Part shown: positions 9,219-19,443 of the stretch, in pieces | Layout: the number at the start of each line of letters is the position of its first letter | Position numbering within the stretch: the stretch's first letter is position 1 | Assembly (NCBI RefSeq): GCF_018129085.1 | Contig: NZ_JAAGBB010000004.1 | Span: forward strand, 62,001-126,000 | DNA length: 64,000 bases | Direction of reading: 5' to 3' | Origin: Plastoroseomonas hellenica | Lineage (GTDB): Bacteria; Pseudomonadota; Alphaproteobacteria; Acetobacterales; Acetobacteraceae | Position numbers and translations under genes: made by a program | Notes under the pieces: model-generated | Told to the model about the DNA's origin: nothing | Database searches by the model: none | The model's input: the letters and a program-made list of their open reading frames with translations, nothing else

Positions 9219-9895
9219 GACCGAAAAAGCCTCGTGTATTGCGTCTCGTGACGCAGGGAAAACAGGTCGAGCATCGGCGCCGCGGTGCCGAGTGTGTCGA
9301 GGTCGGCCGTCAGCGCCGCCTCGGTCGCCGCGGTGATGTCCGGCAGCAGCGCGGCGGTCGTGCGTTGGCCATCGGTCTGGCCGAGTGGCACCAGCCGCAC
9401 GCCGGCCGAGACGAGATTGGCCGCGAAGGCCGAGAGGAAGGCGAAGACCGTATCCCGCGCCGCGATGCCGGCGAAGCCGCAGGCCGCGCCGAAAGTGACG
9501 GCATGCGCGAGGCGCCGTGGATGCCGGGCGCAGAAGGCTTCGAAGCGCGTATCCGGCCAAGCCGCGACGGTGACGGCGGCAAAGGCATTGCCCTGTTGCG
9601 TCGCCTCCAGTGCCGTCTCCGCCGTGCCGCGCCAGGCGAAGCCGAGCTCCGCCACGGCATCGAGCGCCGCGTCGTCGCCGGCGGCCGCGATCGCCGCGGC
9701 AGCGAGCGCGCCGTCGATGCGTCCGGCACCATCGCGGAGCGCCGTCCGTACATAGGCGGCGAGCGCCGCGACATCACGCACCGCCCCCTCCTCCACCGCC
9801 GTTTCCAGGCCGTGGCTGTAGGTATAGGCGCCGACCGGATAAGCGGGAGAGGACCAGGCGAGCAGGCGCGAGAGCGCCCCGGTGTCAGTGATCAT
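9215..9895 (-). CDS. ureF: urease accessory protein UreF
   Basis: 226-residue helical protein that forms the UreD-UreF-UreG activation complex. Recognisable blocks are [21 protein letters not shown] at the N-terminus and [25 protein letters not shown] in the middle. The start at 9895 gives the normal N-terminus. The frame is open further upstream only because it reads the His-codon-rich ureE tail in another frame, giving a meaningless Thr/Ile-rich string. It overlaps the ureE end by 11 bases and ureG by 4. Confidence 0.95.
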
Positions 9896-10439
9896 GTTCG
9901 TGGTCATGGTCGTGATCGTGGTGATGATGGCCGTGATCGTGGTCATGGCCTTGATGATGATGATGGCCGTGGTGATGGTCCGGGTTGCGGTTGTGCTCGC
10001 CATAGGCACCGCCTTCGGGATCAAAGGGCGCATCGACCTTGGCGAGCGTCGCACCCAGCCCCTTCAGCATCGCGACGATCACATGATCGTCCCGGATCAG
10101 GATGCGGCTGCCTTCGATCTGTGCCGGCAGATGCCGGTTGCCAAGATGCCAGGCGAGGCGCATCAGCTTCTCCGGCGTATCCGCGGTGACCTCCACCAGC
10201 GGCTCGGGCGCCGCACGTACCAGGATCACGCCGCCGCCTTCGAGCAGCAGCCCGTCGCCGTCGCGCAGCGCCGTTGCCTCCTCGAGGTCGAGCAGGAAGG
10301 CCAGGCCCTTGGCGCCGACATAGCGGCGGCGCCGGCGGAATCGGTCGTCGAAGTCGAGCGTGACCGTGTCACGCGCGGTGCGCTCGATCCAATGCCCGGC
10401 GCGGAGCACCTGTGTGGCGCGGGGAAGCTCGGCATCCAT
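9885..10439 (-). CDS. ureE: urease nickel metallochaperone UreE with long His-rich tail
   Basis: 184-residue nickel chaperone that carries Ni2+ to the apo-urease complex. The N-terminal domain (about residues 1-75) and the C-terminal metal domain (LAWHLGNRHLPAQIEG, the conserved GNRH nickel site) are both present. After about residue 145 comes a tail of roughly 35 residues that is almost entirely His, Asp and Gly (HHHGHHHHQGHDHDH pattern), a nickel store seen in some UreE proteins. The tail's codon repetition makes an out-of-frame repetitive sequence over the ureF start. It is 9 bases downstream of ureC. Confidence 0.97.
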   Translation of the reverse strand: MDAELPRATQVLRAGHWIERTARDTVTLDFDDRFRRRRRYVGAKGLAFLLDLEEATALRDGDGLLLEGGGVILVRAAPEPLVEVTADTPEKLMRLAWHLGNRHLPAQIEGSRILIRDDHVIVAMLKGLGATLAKVDAPFDPEGGAYGEHNRNPDHHHGHHHHQGHDHDHGHHHHDHDHDHEHDH

Positions 10440-10448
10440 GTTCGACTC

Positions 10449-12160
<1,712 letters not shown>

Positions 12161-12161
<1 letters not shown>

Positions 12162-12466
12162 CAGAGCCGCCCTTCCACGAGGCCGCGAAAGCCATGCACG
12201 ATGCGGGCCCCCGCGATGGGCACTAGACGCACCACGCGCGTCTGCCCCGGCTCGAACCGCACCGCCGTGCCGGCCGCGATGTCGAGGCGATGGCCGCGCG
12301 CCTTGGCGCGATCGAAGGTGAGCGCCGGATTGGTCTCGAAGAAGTGGTAGTGGCTGCCGATCTGGATCGGGCGGTCGCCGGTGTTCGCGACCTCCAGCTC
12401 CACCGCGACGGCGCCGGCGTTCAGCTCGATCTCGCCGGCGGCGGTGATGATTTCGCCCGGGATCAT
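12161..12466 (-). CDS. ureB: urease beta subunit UreB
   Basis: 101-residue structural subunit, separate from UreA as in most proteobacteria. MIPGEI at the N-terminus and the [16 protein letters not shown] block are diagnostic. AAGGAGG lies just before the ATG. It is separated from ureA by an 84-bp spacer that is almost completely occupied by a palindromic repeat, the only sizeable gap between structural subunits. Confidence 0.97.
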
Positions 12467-12484
12467 GTGCGCCTCCTTCTGAAT

Positions 12485-12555
12485 GGAGCGTCCGATTCAG
12501 ACCTTCGGGCCGTCCGACCTATACGTCGGACCCCTCCGGTCATTGGACGCTCAGC
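12485..12555. repeat. dispersed palindromic repeat between ureA and ureB
   Basis: The outer arms GAGCGTCCGAT (12486-12496) and ATTGGACGCTC (12542-12552) are inverted copies with one mismatch. The interior TCAGACCTTCGGGCC and CCCTCCGGTC blocks match the repeat at 54805-54918 almost exactly. The difference is in the loop, where this copy has a second palindrome, GTCCGACCTATACGTCGGAC, instead of a short ATTCGG. The right arm includes the ureA stop codon. It may form a hairpin in the mRNA and tune ureA versus ureBC expression (inference). Confidence 0.75.
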
Positions 12556-12853
12556 GGATCGGGTTGTGGACAGTGACGAGCTTGGTGCCGTCCGGGAAGG
12601 TGGCCTCGACCTGAATGTCGTGGATCATCTCGGGAATGCCTTCCATCACCTGGGCCCGCGTGAGCACGGTGCCGCCGTCGCGCATCAGCTCCGCCACGCT
12701 GCGCCCGTCGCGCGCGCCCTCCACCACGAAATCGCTGATCAGCGCGATCGCCTCGGGATGATTGAGCTTCACGCCGCGCGCCAGGCGCTTGCGGGCCACC
12801 TCCGCCGCCATGGCGATCAGCAGCTTGTCCTTCTCTCGGGGCGTCAGATGCAT
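12551..12853 (-). CDS. ureA: urease gamma subunit UreA
   Basis: 100-residue gamma subunit of the (ABC)3 urease. [30 protein letters not shown] and the C-terminal [10 protein letters not shown] are the conserved blocks. The stop codon lies in the arm of a palindromic repeat. Upstream toward ureD there is a 250-bp gap that holds a MITE, so the promoter arrangement of ureABCEFG may differ from that of ureD. Confidence 0.97.
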   Translation of the reverse strand: MHLTPREKDKLLIAMAAEVARKRLARGVKLNHPEAIALISDFVVEGARDGRSVAELMRDGGTVLTRAQVMEGIPEMIHDIQVEATFPDGTKLVTVHNPIR

Positions 12854-12898
12854 GGCGGCGTCCGTTGCGGGGTGCGGGGGTGCATCATGTCGCGCTCA

Positions 12899-13097
12899 GA
12901 GCCCGTTTGGGAATGGCGTGGTGGCGGGCTGGCGAGGCATTTTTCGTTCCTGTCGTGTCGGGTGACGCAGCCGATGCTGGTGGCATCGGCCCGAGCAGAT
13001 CCCGCAAGGGTGAAGCTGCTCGGCAAACCAAGCTGGCCGGCGCGGCGGGGGCGGAAAAGGACCGCCAGAGCCCCCGCGGCCATTTCCAAACGGGCTC
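12899..13097. mobile_element. 199-bp MITE (IS5/IS1031-type ends) inside the urease operon
   Basis: The terminal inverted repeats are GAGCCCGTTTGGGAATGG at the left and its near-perfect complement at the right (right end read inward: GAGCCCGTTTGGAAATGG). The flanking trinucleotide TCA is present on both sides (12896-12898 and 13098-13100), a target duplication of the TNA kind made by IS5/IS1031-group transposases. The inside has no gene, only an internal hairpin GCCGATGC...GCATCGGC near 12970. The GAGCCCGTTTGGAAA-type end is familiar from IS5-family elements of alphaproteobacteria. No cognate transposase is in this window. Confidence 0.85.
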
Positions 13098-13103
13098 TCA
13101 ACC

Positions 13104-13973
13104 TCATGTCGTCCACAGGCGCGGCAGTCGCGGTGGCAGGCCGAGCGCCACGGCGCGCAGCCGGCAGATCGCCTCCCCCAGCAAGCCGCGTACCGAAGCG
13201 GCGCCGCCGAGCCAGCGCAACAGCAGCAGGCCGGGACGCGGCAAGGTCACCGGGCAGCCGGCCTCGCGCAGCGCCGGCAGCAGCGCCTCCGCGCGATCAT
13301 CCACCAGCAGCAGCGTCGCCATCGCCTGCGCGCCCCCGAAGCCGAAGGGATTCTCGAGCGCCTCCGGGCCGTCGAGCGCGACACCATCCGCCCAGAGCAG
13401 CCGCCCCTGCCGCCGGATGCGCCAGGCATCACGGTAGAGGCCGCGGGTGAAGCTCTCGCCACGTGCGGGACGGCCGAACACGACGGCCTCGGCCGCGAGC
13501 AGCCGGGCATCGCGGCCGAGTTCCGCATCGATGCGCCGGGTGAAGCGGGCGCCGTCGAACAGGATCGTCTCCTGCGGGATCCATTCCAGCGCCGCGCCAT
13601 CCTCCACCGCGAGCGTGCAGTGCAGCCTGCTGTCGGGGCCGAGGCTGCGATAGACCTTCTCAGCGGCGGGCGTGCTGAGCGTGAACCGCGCCCCCTGCCC
13701 CGCACTGACCGCGATGCGCAGCGAATCGCCGCCGGCGAGGCCGCCCGCGGTGTTCACGATCGCGATGGCCGGCGTCTCACCCGGCTCCGGCGTCGGGAAC
13801 AGCGCACGCAGCGGCGCGGCCTGGAACAGATGGCGTAGCCCGTCACGGCCGATGCCGATCTCTAGCTCGCCGGCGGCGCGCTGATGCGATGGCGTAGTCG
13901 GGGCGTCGTTCGGTGGCACGCGGCGAAGCTGCCACAACCCGATCCGGACACAAAACGCCCTCCGAACAGGCAT
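13104..13973 (-). CDS. ureD: urease accessory protein UreD (UreH)
   Basis: 289-residue scaffold that binds apo-urease and recruits UreF/UreG. Diagnostic blocks are NTAGGLAGGDSL, the TPAAEKVYRS segment, LEWIPQETILFDGARFTR and EAVVFGRPARGE. Position as the first gene before ureABC is typical. The start is uncertain: the ATG at 13973 has only a weak ribosome site, and homologues usually begin about 20 residues later (a GTG at 13919 is possible). The stop is 7 bases from the end of the MITE. Confidence 0.92.
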   Translation of the reverse strand: MPVRRAFCVRIGLWQLRRVPPNDAPTTPSHQRAAGELEIGIGRDGLRHLFQAAPLRALFPTPEPGETPAIAIVNTAGGLAGGDSLRIAVSAGQGARFTLSTPAAEKVYRSLGPDSRLHCTLAVEDGAALEWIPQETILFDGARFTRRIDAELGRDARLLAAEAVVFGRPARGESFTRGLYRDAWRIRRQGRLLWADGVALDGPEALENPFGFGGAQAMATLLLVDDRAEALLPALREAGCPVTLPRPGLLLLRWLGGAASVRGLLGEAICRLRAVALGLPPRLPRLWTT

Positions 13974-14101
13974 TGCGCTATCTCACCTGCTCCGTGCGTG
14001 GGCGCGATCCTTCTCAGGCTTGCTCCCTCTTCCTCTTCTCCGCCAGGACGGAGATGCTGGCGGCGACAGGTCCGACCGGGCCGACACGCGGGGATGAAGT
14101 G

Positions 14102-14575
14102 ATGATGAAGCTCACGCTCGAACCACTGACCGCCGAGGCCTTCGCGCCCTATGGCGATGTGCTCGCCGCGCCCGCCGAGCCCGATCGCATCTATATCGAC
14201 GGCGCCTATCGCAGCCTCAGGTCCGGGGCTCGACCAAGCCTCTCCTTCACGCGCAAGGCGCCCGCTCGGCTTCCCATCACCTCCCACCTGCTGGAACGGC
14301 ATGAATTCTCAGCCCAATCCTTCATCCCGATGGATGGCGGCACCTGCATCGTGGTGGTGGCACCCCATGCCGAGGCCGGCGGGCCGGACATGACGAGGGC
14401 CCGCGCCTTCCTCGCTGCCCCGGGCCAGGGTGTCACCTATGCGCCCAATGTCTGGCACCATCCCTTCACGGTGCTGGAGCGCCCGGCCTGCTACGCTGTC
14501 GCCATGTGGCTCGACGGCAGCAAGGGCGACGAGGAATTCGTCACCGTGCCTGAATTCGTCATCGACAAGGCTTGA
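14102..14575 (+). CDS. allA: ureidoglycolate lyase AllA
   Basis: 157-residue cupin-like lyase that splits ureidoglycolate into glyoxylate and urea, the last step of allantoin use. The blocks APYGDVL, SFIPMDGGTCIVVVAP and the C-terminal APNVWHHPFTVL are typical of AllA (PF04115). The ATGATG at 14102/14105 gives two adjacent possible starts; the long open frame upstream has no family similarity. The urea product feeds the urease encoded divergently next door. The allantoinase gene starts 11 bases after the stop. Confidence 0.9.
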   Translation: MMKLTLEPLTAEAFAPYGDVLAAPAEPDRIYIDGAYRSLRSGARPSLSFTRKAPARLPITSHLLERHEFSAQSFIPMDGGTCIVVVAPHAEAGGPDMTRARAFLAAPGQGVTYAPNVWHHPFTVLERPACYAVAMWLDGSKGDEEFVTVPEFVIDKA

Positions 14576-14586
14576 GGACCGGACCC

Positions 14587-15513
14587 ATGCCCTATGAGGT
14601 GAAGCGCGACTTCATCGGCTACGGCCGCAACCCGCCGGACCCGCAATGGCCGGGCGGCGCGAAGCTCGCGGTCAATTTCGTGATGAACTACGAGGAAGGC
14701 TCGGAGCCTTCCTTCGAGCTCGGCGACGGCGTGACCGAAAACGGGCTGACGGAGGCGCATGGCCTCAACCAGGTGAAGTCCGGGCGGGACCTCGCGGCCG
14801 AGGGCATGTTCGAGTATGGCAGCCGGGTCGGCTTCTGGCGCCTGCACGACCTGTTCGCCGAACGCGGGTTGCCGATGACGGTCTTCGGTTGTGCGCTCGC
14901 GCTCGAGCGCAACCCGGAGGCCGCGGCCGCGATCCGTGCCGCGGGTTATGACGTCTGCTGCCATGGCTGGCGCTGGGTGAAGCATTTCGAGCTGCCCGAG
15001 GCCGAGGAACGCGAACATATCCGCCGCGCGGTCGAGAGCCTGCAGAAGACGGTCGGCCATCGCCCGGATGGCTGGTACTGCCGCTACGGCCCGTCCCAGA
15101 ACACCCGCCGCCTGGTGGCGGAGGAAGGCGGCTTCCTCTACGACAGCGACTATTACGGCGATGAGCTGCCCTTCTGGCTGACGGTCGAGGGCAGGAAGCA
15201 ACTCGTCATCCCCTATTCCCTGACCAACAATGACGGGAAGTATGCGGGATGGATGGGCACCGCTGACCAGTGGTTCTCCTTCATCCGCGACGCCTTCGAC
15301 ATGTTGCTCGAGGAAGGGCGGCGCGGACGGCCGAAGATGATGTCGGTCGGATTGCATATGCGCCTGATCGGTCACCCGGCGCGGGCGATGGGGCTGAAGC
15401 GCCTGCTGGACCATGTCATGGCGCAGAAGGATGTCTGGATCTGCCGCCGCGCCCAGATCGCACGGCACTGGATGGCGACACATCCCTATCCCGGCGCTGG
15501 ACTCAACGAATAG
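14587..15513 (+). CDS. puuE: allantoinase PuuE (polysaccharide-deacetylase fold)
   Basis: 308-residue NodB-fold enzyme hydrolysing allantoin to allantoate. It differs from the amidohydrolase-type AllB. MPYEVKRDFIGYGRNPPDPQWPGGA at the start, NYEEGSE, the CCHGWRW segment and GVGLHMRLIGHP near the C-terminus are characteristic of PuuE. The ATG at 14587 is preferred over a TTG overlapping the allA stop. Allantoate amidohydrolase, needed between PuuE and AllA, is not in the window. Confidence 0.9.
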   Translation: MPYEVKRDFIGYGRNPPDPQWPGGAKLAVNFVMNYEEGSEPSFELGDGVTENGLTEAHGLNQVKSGRDLAAEGMFEYGSRVGFWRLHDLFAERGLPMTVFGCALALERNPEAAAAIRAAGYDVCCHGWRWVKHFELPEAEEREHIRRAVESLQKTVGHRPDGWYCRYGPSQNTRRLVAEEGGFLYDSDYYGDELPFWLTVEGRKQLVIPYSLTNNDGKYAGWMGTADQWFSFIRDAFDMLLEEGRRGRPKMMSVGLHMRLIGHPARAMGLKRLLDHVMAQKDVWICRRAQIARHWMATHPYPGAGLNE

Positions 15514-15570
15514 GCGTTGCATGCTGCGCCGCGTCGGGTTTCGATGCGGCGTCAACAGTCGGGGGCTTTC

Positions 15571-16788
15571 ATGGCGACGGAGATCGGGCGGCGCGGCATT
15601 CTGGCAGGGGCGACGCTGCTCGCGACGCCAGGCCTGGTCCGCGCGCAGGGCGAGGCGATCCGCATCGGCGAGATCAACTCCTACACCGCGCAGCCGGCCT
15701 TCCTCGCGCCCTACCGCAATGCCTGGGTGCTGGCGGTCGAGCAGGTCAACGCCGCCGGCGGCATCAACGGGCGGCGGCTGGAGACGGTGTTCCGCGACGA
15801 TGCCGGCCGTCCCGAGGATGCGGTGCGCCACGCCGGGGAACTGGTGAACGCCGAACGCGTGCATCTGCTGGCCGGCGGCTTCCTGTCCAATGTCGGCCTC
15901 GCGATCGGCGATTTCGCAAGGCAGAACCGGCGCCTGTTTGTCGCGTCCGAACCGCTGACCGATGCGCTCGTCTGGGCGCAGGGCAACCGCTACACCTTCC
16001 GCCTCCGCCCCTCGACCTACATGCAGGCGGCGATGCTGGTGGAGGAGGCGGCCAAGCTCCCGGCACGGCGCTGGGCGACCGTCGCCCCCAACTACGAATA
16101 CGGCCAGAGCGCCGTGCGCTGGTTCAAGGAGCTGCTGACCCGCGCCAAGCCGGATGTGCAGTTCGTCGGCGATCAGTTCCCGGCCCTCGGCCGCATCGAT
16201 GCCGGCGCCACCGTGCAGGCGCTGGCCAGCACCACGCCGGATGCGATCTTCAACGTGACCTTCGGCGCCGACCTCACGAATTTCGTGCGCCAGGGCAATA
16301 CCCGCGGGCTGTTCGAACGCCGCCGCGTGGTGTCCGTGCTGACCGGGGAGCCGGAGTACCTGCTGCCGCTCGGCGACGAGGCGCCGGAGAACTGGATCGT
16401 CACCGGCTATCCCTGGGAGGACCTGAACACCCCGGGCCATGTCACCTTCCGCGACGCCTACCGCCAACGCTGGAACGAGGCGCCGCGCCTCGGCTCCGTC
16501 GTCGCCTATGACACGGTCTCGGCGATTGCCGCGATGCTGCGCAAGACCGGCGCGAATACCGAGACCGAGGGCATGGTGGAGGCGATGCGCGGCCTCTCCT
16601 TCCCGACTGCCTTCGGCACCGGCGACGTGACCTTCCGCGCAGTCGATCACCAGTCGACGCTCGGCGCCTATGTCGGCCGCACCGCGCTGCGCAACGGCCG
16701 CGGCACGATGGTCGACTGGCGCTATGCCGACGGCGCGCGCTACCTGCCCGCCGACGAGGTGGTGCGGGGCCTGCGTCCGCAAGGGTGA
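15571..16788 (+). CDS. Liv-type ABC transporter substrate-binding protein
   Basis: Periplasmic receptor of the branched-chain-amino-acid/urea/amide class (Peripla_BP_6), about 405 residues. A Tat-like signal (GRRGILAGATLLATPGLVRAQ) precedes IRIGEINSYTAQPAFL and VEQVNAAGGINGRRL, the standard N-lobe. The ATG at 15571 is chosen over an upstream in-frame ATG because it places the signal peptide at the N-terminus. It follows allA-puuE on the same strand and precedes fused permease and ATPase genes, so the ligand may be allantoin, a ureide, urea or a purine base (inference). Confidence 0.9.
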   Translation: MATEIGRRGILAGATLLATPGLVRAQGEAIRIGEINSYTAQPAFLAPYRNAWVLAVEQVNAAGGINGRRLETVFRDDAGRPEDAVRHAGELVNAERVHLLAGGFLSNVGLAIGDFARQNRRLFVASEPLTDALVWAQGNRYTFRLRPSTYMQAAMLVEEAAKLPARRWATVAPNYEYGQSAVRWFKELLTRAKPDVQFVGDQFPALGRIDAGATVQALASTTPDAIFNVTFGADLTNFVRQGNTRGLFERRRVVSVLTGEPEYLLPLGDEAPENWIVTGYPWEDLNTPGHVTFRDAYRQRWNEAPRLGSVVAYDTVSAIAAMLRKTGANTETEGMVEAMRGLSFPTAFGTGDVTFRAVDHQSTLGAYVGRTALRNGRGTMVDWRYADGARYLPADEVVRGLRPQG

Positions 16789-16837
16789 CGGATGCACGGA
16801 CTGACGAAGGTTCGAGCCAGATGGGCGCGCGGACCTG

Positions 16838-18691
16838 ATGGAAGATCTGCTGATCCAGGCCCTCAACGGCCTGGCGAGCGCGTCCTCCCTGTTCCTGGTG
16901 GCGTCGGGGCTGACTGTGATCTTCGGTGTCAGCCGCATCGTCAACTTCGCCCATGGCAGCTTCTACATGCTGGGCGCCTATCTCGGCTGGACGCTGGTGA
17001 CGCGGCTGCCGGAAGGGCTGGCGGGCACGCCGTTCGGCTTCTGGGGCGGCGTGCTGCTGGCGGCGCTGATCACCGGCTTGATCGGCATGGTCGTGGAGAT
17101 GCTGCTGCTGCGCCGCATCTACGGCTCGCCGGAGCTGTTCCAGTTGCTGGCGACCTTCGGCGTCGTGCTGGTGGTGCAGGACCTGGCGCTGATGGCCTGG
17201 GGGCCGCAGGATCTGCTCGGTCCCCGCGCACCGCTGCTGCGCGGCAGCACGGACCTGCTGGGCCTGCGCTTCCCGCGCTACGAGCTGTTCCTGATCTGCG
17301 TCGGTCCCGTCGTGCTCGGCCTGCTCTGGCTGCTGTTCCACCGCACCCGCTGGGGAAGGCTGGTGCGCGCCGCGACTCAGGATCGGGAAATGGTGAGCGC
17401 GCTCGGCATCGACCAGCGGCGGCTGTTCACCGGCGTGTTCTTCCTGGGCTCCCTGCTCGCCGGCCTCGGCGGCGCGCTGCAATTGCCGCGCGAGAGCGTG
17501 AACCTGCACATGGACCTCGCGATCATCACCGAAGCCTTTGTGGTGGTGGTGGTGGGCGGCCTCGGTTCCCTCGGCGGCGCCTTCCTCGCGGCGCTGCTGA
17601 TCGGGGAGCTGCACGCCTTCGGCATCCTGATCCTGCCCAAGATCACCCTGGTGCTGGTCTTCCTGGTGATGGCGGTGGTGCTGGTGGTGCGCCCGCACGG
17701 GCTGCTCGGCCGCGCTTCTGCGCCGGTGCGCGGGGCCGCCGCCGCGCCCGATCCGCCGGTCGGCCCAACGCCGAGGCCACTCGTCATCGCCGGCTTCGCC
17801 GCGCTCGCGCTGCTGATCGTGGTGCCCCCCTTCCTGCGGGATTACGAGGTCTCGATCCTGGTCGACCTCGCGGTCTTCGTACTCTTCGCGGCGAGCCTCC
17901 ATTTCATCATGGGCCCGGGTGGCATGGCGAGCTTCGGGCACGCCGCCTATTTCGGCGCCGGCGCCTATGGCGCGGCGCTGCTGGTCAAGCATCTCGCGGC
18001 GCCGATGGGGATCGGGCTCGCGGCCGCGCCGCTGGCCGCCGGGCTGCTCGGCCTCGCTTTCGGCTGGTTCTGCGTCCGGCTCTCCGGCGTCTATGCCGCC
18101 ATGCTGACCTTGGCCTTCGCGCAGATCGCCTGGTCGGTCGCTTTCCAATGGGTGGAGGTGACGGGCGGCGACAACGGGATCCTCGGTGTCTGGCCCGCAG
18201 CCTGGGCCAATACGAAGCTGGTGTATTTCTACCTGACGCTCGCGCTCTGTCTCGGCGGCACCTTGCTGCTCCGCCGCGTGGTGCGGGCGCCCTTCGGCAT
18301 GGCGCTGCGCGCGCAGCGGGATTCGACGCTGCGCGCGGAAGCGATCGGCATCGACGGCTTCCGCATCCGCTGGCTGGCCTTCGCCCTCGCCGCAGCAATG
18401 GCAGGGATCGCCGGCGGCCTTTTTGCCTATGCCAAGGGCAGCGTCTTCCCGACCTATCTCGCGATCTCGCGCAGCGTCGACGCGCTGCTGATGGTCCTCC
18501 TCGGCGGCGTGCAGACGTTGAGCGGCCCGATCCTCGGCGCCATCGGCTTCGCCGGCATGCAGGAACAGCTCATGCGCGCGAGCGATCTCTGGCGGCTGAT
18601 CATGGGCGGCGTGATCATCGCGCTGGTGCTGTTCTTCCCGCAGGGGCTCGCCGGCGCGGTGCGCCGCCTCTGGGAAGGGCGCCGCGCATGA
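16838..18691 (+). CDS. fused LivH-LivM ABC permease
   Basis: A 617-residue membrane protein combining both Liv permeases. The first half (about 1-290) is LivH-like (GLASASSLFLVASGLTVIFG, FAHGSFYMLGAY, VVVVGGLGSLGGAFLAALLIGE). After a Pro/Ala linker near residue 300 the second half is LivM-like (FIMGPGGMASFGHAAYFGAGAY, AIGIDGFRIRWLAFALAAAMAGIAGGLF). Normally these are two genes; the fusion gives a fixed one-to-one ratio. The stop overlaps the LivG start as ATGA. Confidence 0.93.
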   Translation: MEDLLIQALNGLASASSLFLVASGLTVIFGVSRIVNFAHGSFYMLGAYLGWTLVTRLPEGLAGTPFGFWGGVLLAALITGLIGMVVEMLLLRRIYGSPELFQLLATFGVVLVVQDLALMAWGPQDLLGPRAPLLRGSTDLLGLRFPRYELFLICVGPVVLGLLWLLFHRTRWGRLVRAATQDREMVSALGIDQRRLFTGVFFLGSLLAGLGGALQLPRESVNLHMDLAIITEAFVVVVVGGLGSLGGAFLAALLIGELHAFGILILPKITLVLVFLVMAVVLVVRPHGLLGRASAPVRGAAAAPDPPVGPTPRPLVIAGFAALALLIVVPPFLRDYEVSILVDLAVFVLFAASLHFIMGPGGMASFGHAAYFGAGAYGAALLVKHLAAPMGIGLAAAPLAAGLLGLAFGWFCVRLSGVYAAMLTLAFAQIAWSVAFQWVEVTGGDNGILGVWPAAWANTKLVYFYLTLALCLGGTLLLRRVVRAPFGMALRAQRDSTLRAEAIGIDGFRIRWLAFALAAAMAGIAGGLFAYAKGSVFPTYLAISRSVDALLMVLLGGVQTLSGPILGAIGFAGMQEQLMRASDLWRLIMGGVIIALVLFFPQGLAGAVRRLWEGRRA

Positions 18692-19443
18692 GCGTGGTGC
18701 TGGAGGTCGAAGGGCTGGCCAAATCCTTCGGTGGCGTGCGCGCCGTGCAGGGGGTGGGTTTCGCGGTCGATGCCGGGGAAATGCTGGCACTGATCGGCCC
18801 GAACGGCGCCGGCAAGAGCACCTGCTTCAACATGCTGAACGGCCAGCTCCGCCCCGATGCCGGACGGGTCCGGCTGCTGGGGCGGGACATCACCGGCATG
18901 GTCCCGCGCCGCGTCTGGCGCCTGGGCGTCGGGCGGACCTTCCAGATCACCGCGACCTTCGGATCGATGACGGTGCGGGAGAATGTGCAGATGGCGCTGC
19001 TCTCCCACGCGGGCCGCCTGCTGCACCTCTGGCGCCCCGCGACCGATGCTTTCGTGGCCGAGGCCGATGCGCTGCTCGCCCGGGTCGGCATGGCGGAGCA
19101 GGCCGACCGCGTCTCGGCCATCCTCGCCTATGGCGACCTCAAGCGGCTGGAGCTCGCGATCGCGCTCGCCAACGCGCCGCGGCTGCTGTTGATGGATGAG
19201 CCGACCGCCGGCATGGCGCCGCGCGAGCGCGTGGCACTGATGGAACTCACCGCAGGCATCGCGCGGGAGAGCGGCATTGCGGTGCTGTTCACGGAGCATG
19301 ACATGGACGTGGTCTTCGCCCATGCCGACCGCATCATCGTGCTCGACCGTGGCCGGCTGATCGCCGAGGGCGCCCCACCCGCGGTGCGCGCCAATCCGGA
19401 GGTTCAGGCGGTCTATCTCGGCGCCGGGCTGGTGCACGGGTGA
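18688..19443 (+). CDS. livG: Liv-type ABC transporter ATPase 1 (LivG)
   Basis: 251-residue ATPase. Walker A is GPNGAGKST, the Q-loop region is GRTFQI, and Walker B is LLLMDEPTAGMAP; EHDMDVVF holds the switch His. The signature segment reads LAYGDLKRLELA instead of the canonical LSxGxxR, an accepted LivG variant. Its frame is also open for a long way upstream through the permease gene, but that is not coding. Coupled to the permease by an ATGA overlap and to livF by TGATG. Confidence 0.94.
   Translation: MSVVLEVEGLAKSFGGVRAVQGVGFAVDAGEMLALIGPNGAGKSTCFNMLNGQLRPDAGRVRLLGRDITGMVPRRVWRLGVGRTFQITATFGSMTVRENVQMALLSHAGRLLHLWRPATDAFVAEADALLARVGMAEQADRVSAILAYGDLKRLELAIALANAPRLLLMDEPTAGMAPRERVALMELTAGIARESGIAVLFTEHDMDVVFAHADRIIVLDRGRLIAEGAPPAVRANPEVQAVYLGAGLVHG

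Noticed and set aside
9896-10054. Thr/Ile/Met-rich N-terminal extension of UreF
   Set aside because: It is the His-codon tail of ureE read in another frame; UreF proteins start at the equivalent of 9895.
14491-16944. 817-residue minus-strand frame across puuE and the receptor gene
   Set aside because: Antisense to well-supported genes with conserved motifs; the translation has no family features.
16792-18687. N-terminal part of an 883-residue plus-strand frame that ends in LivG
   Set aside because: Only the last 251 residues are LivG; the rest is an out-of-frame reading of the fused permease gene.
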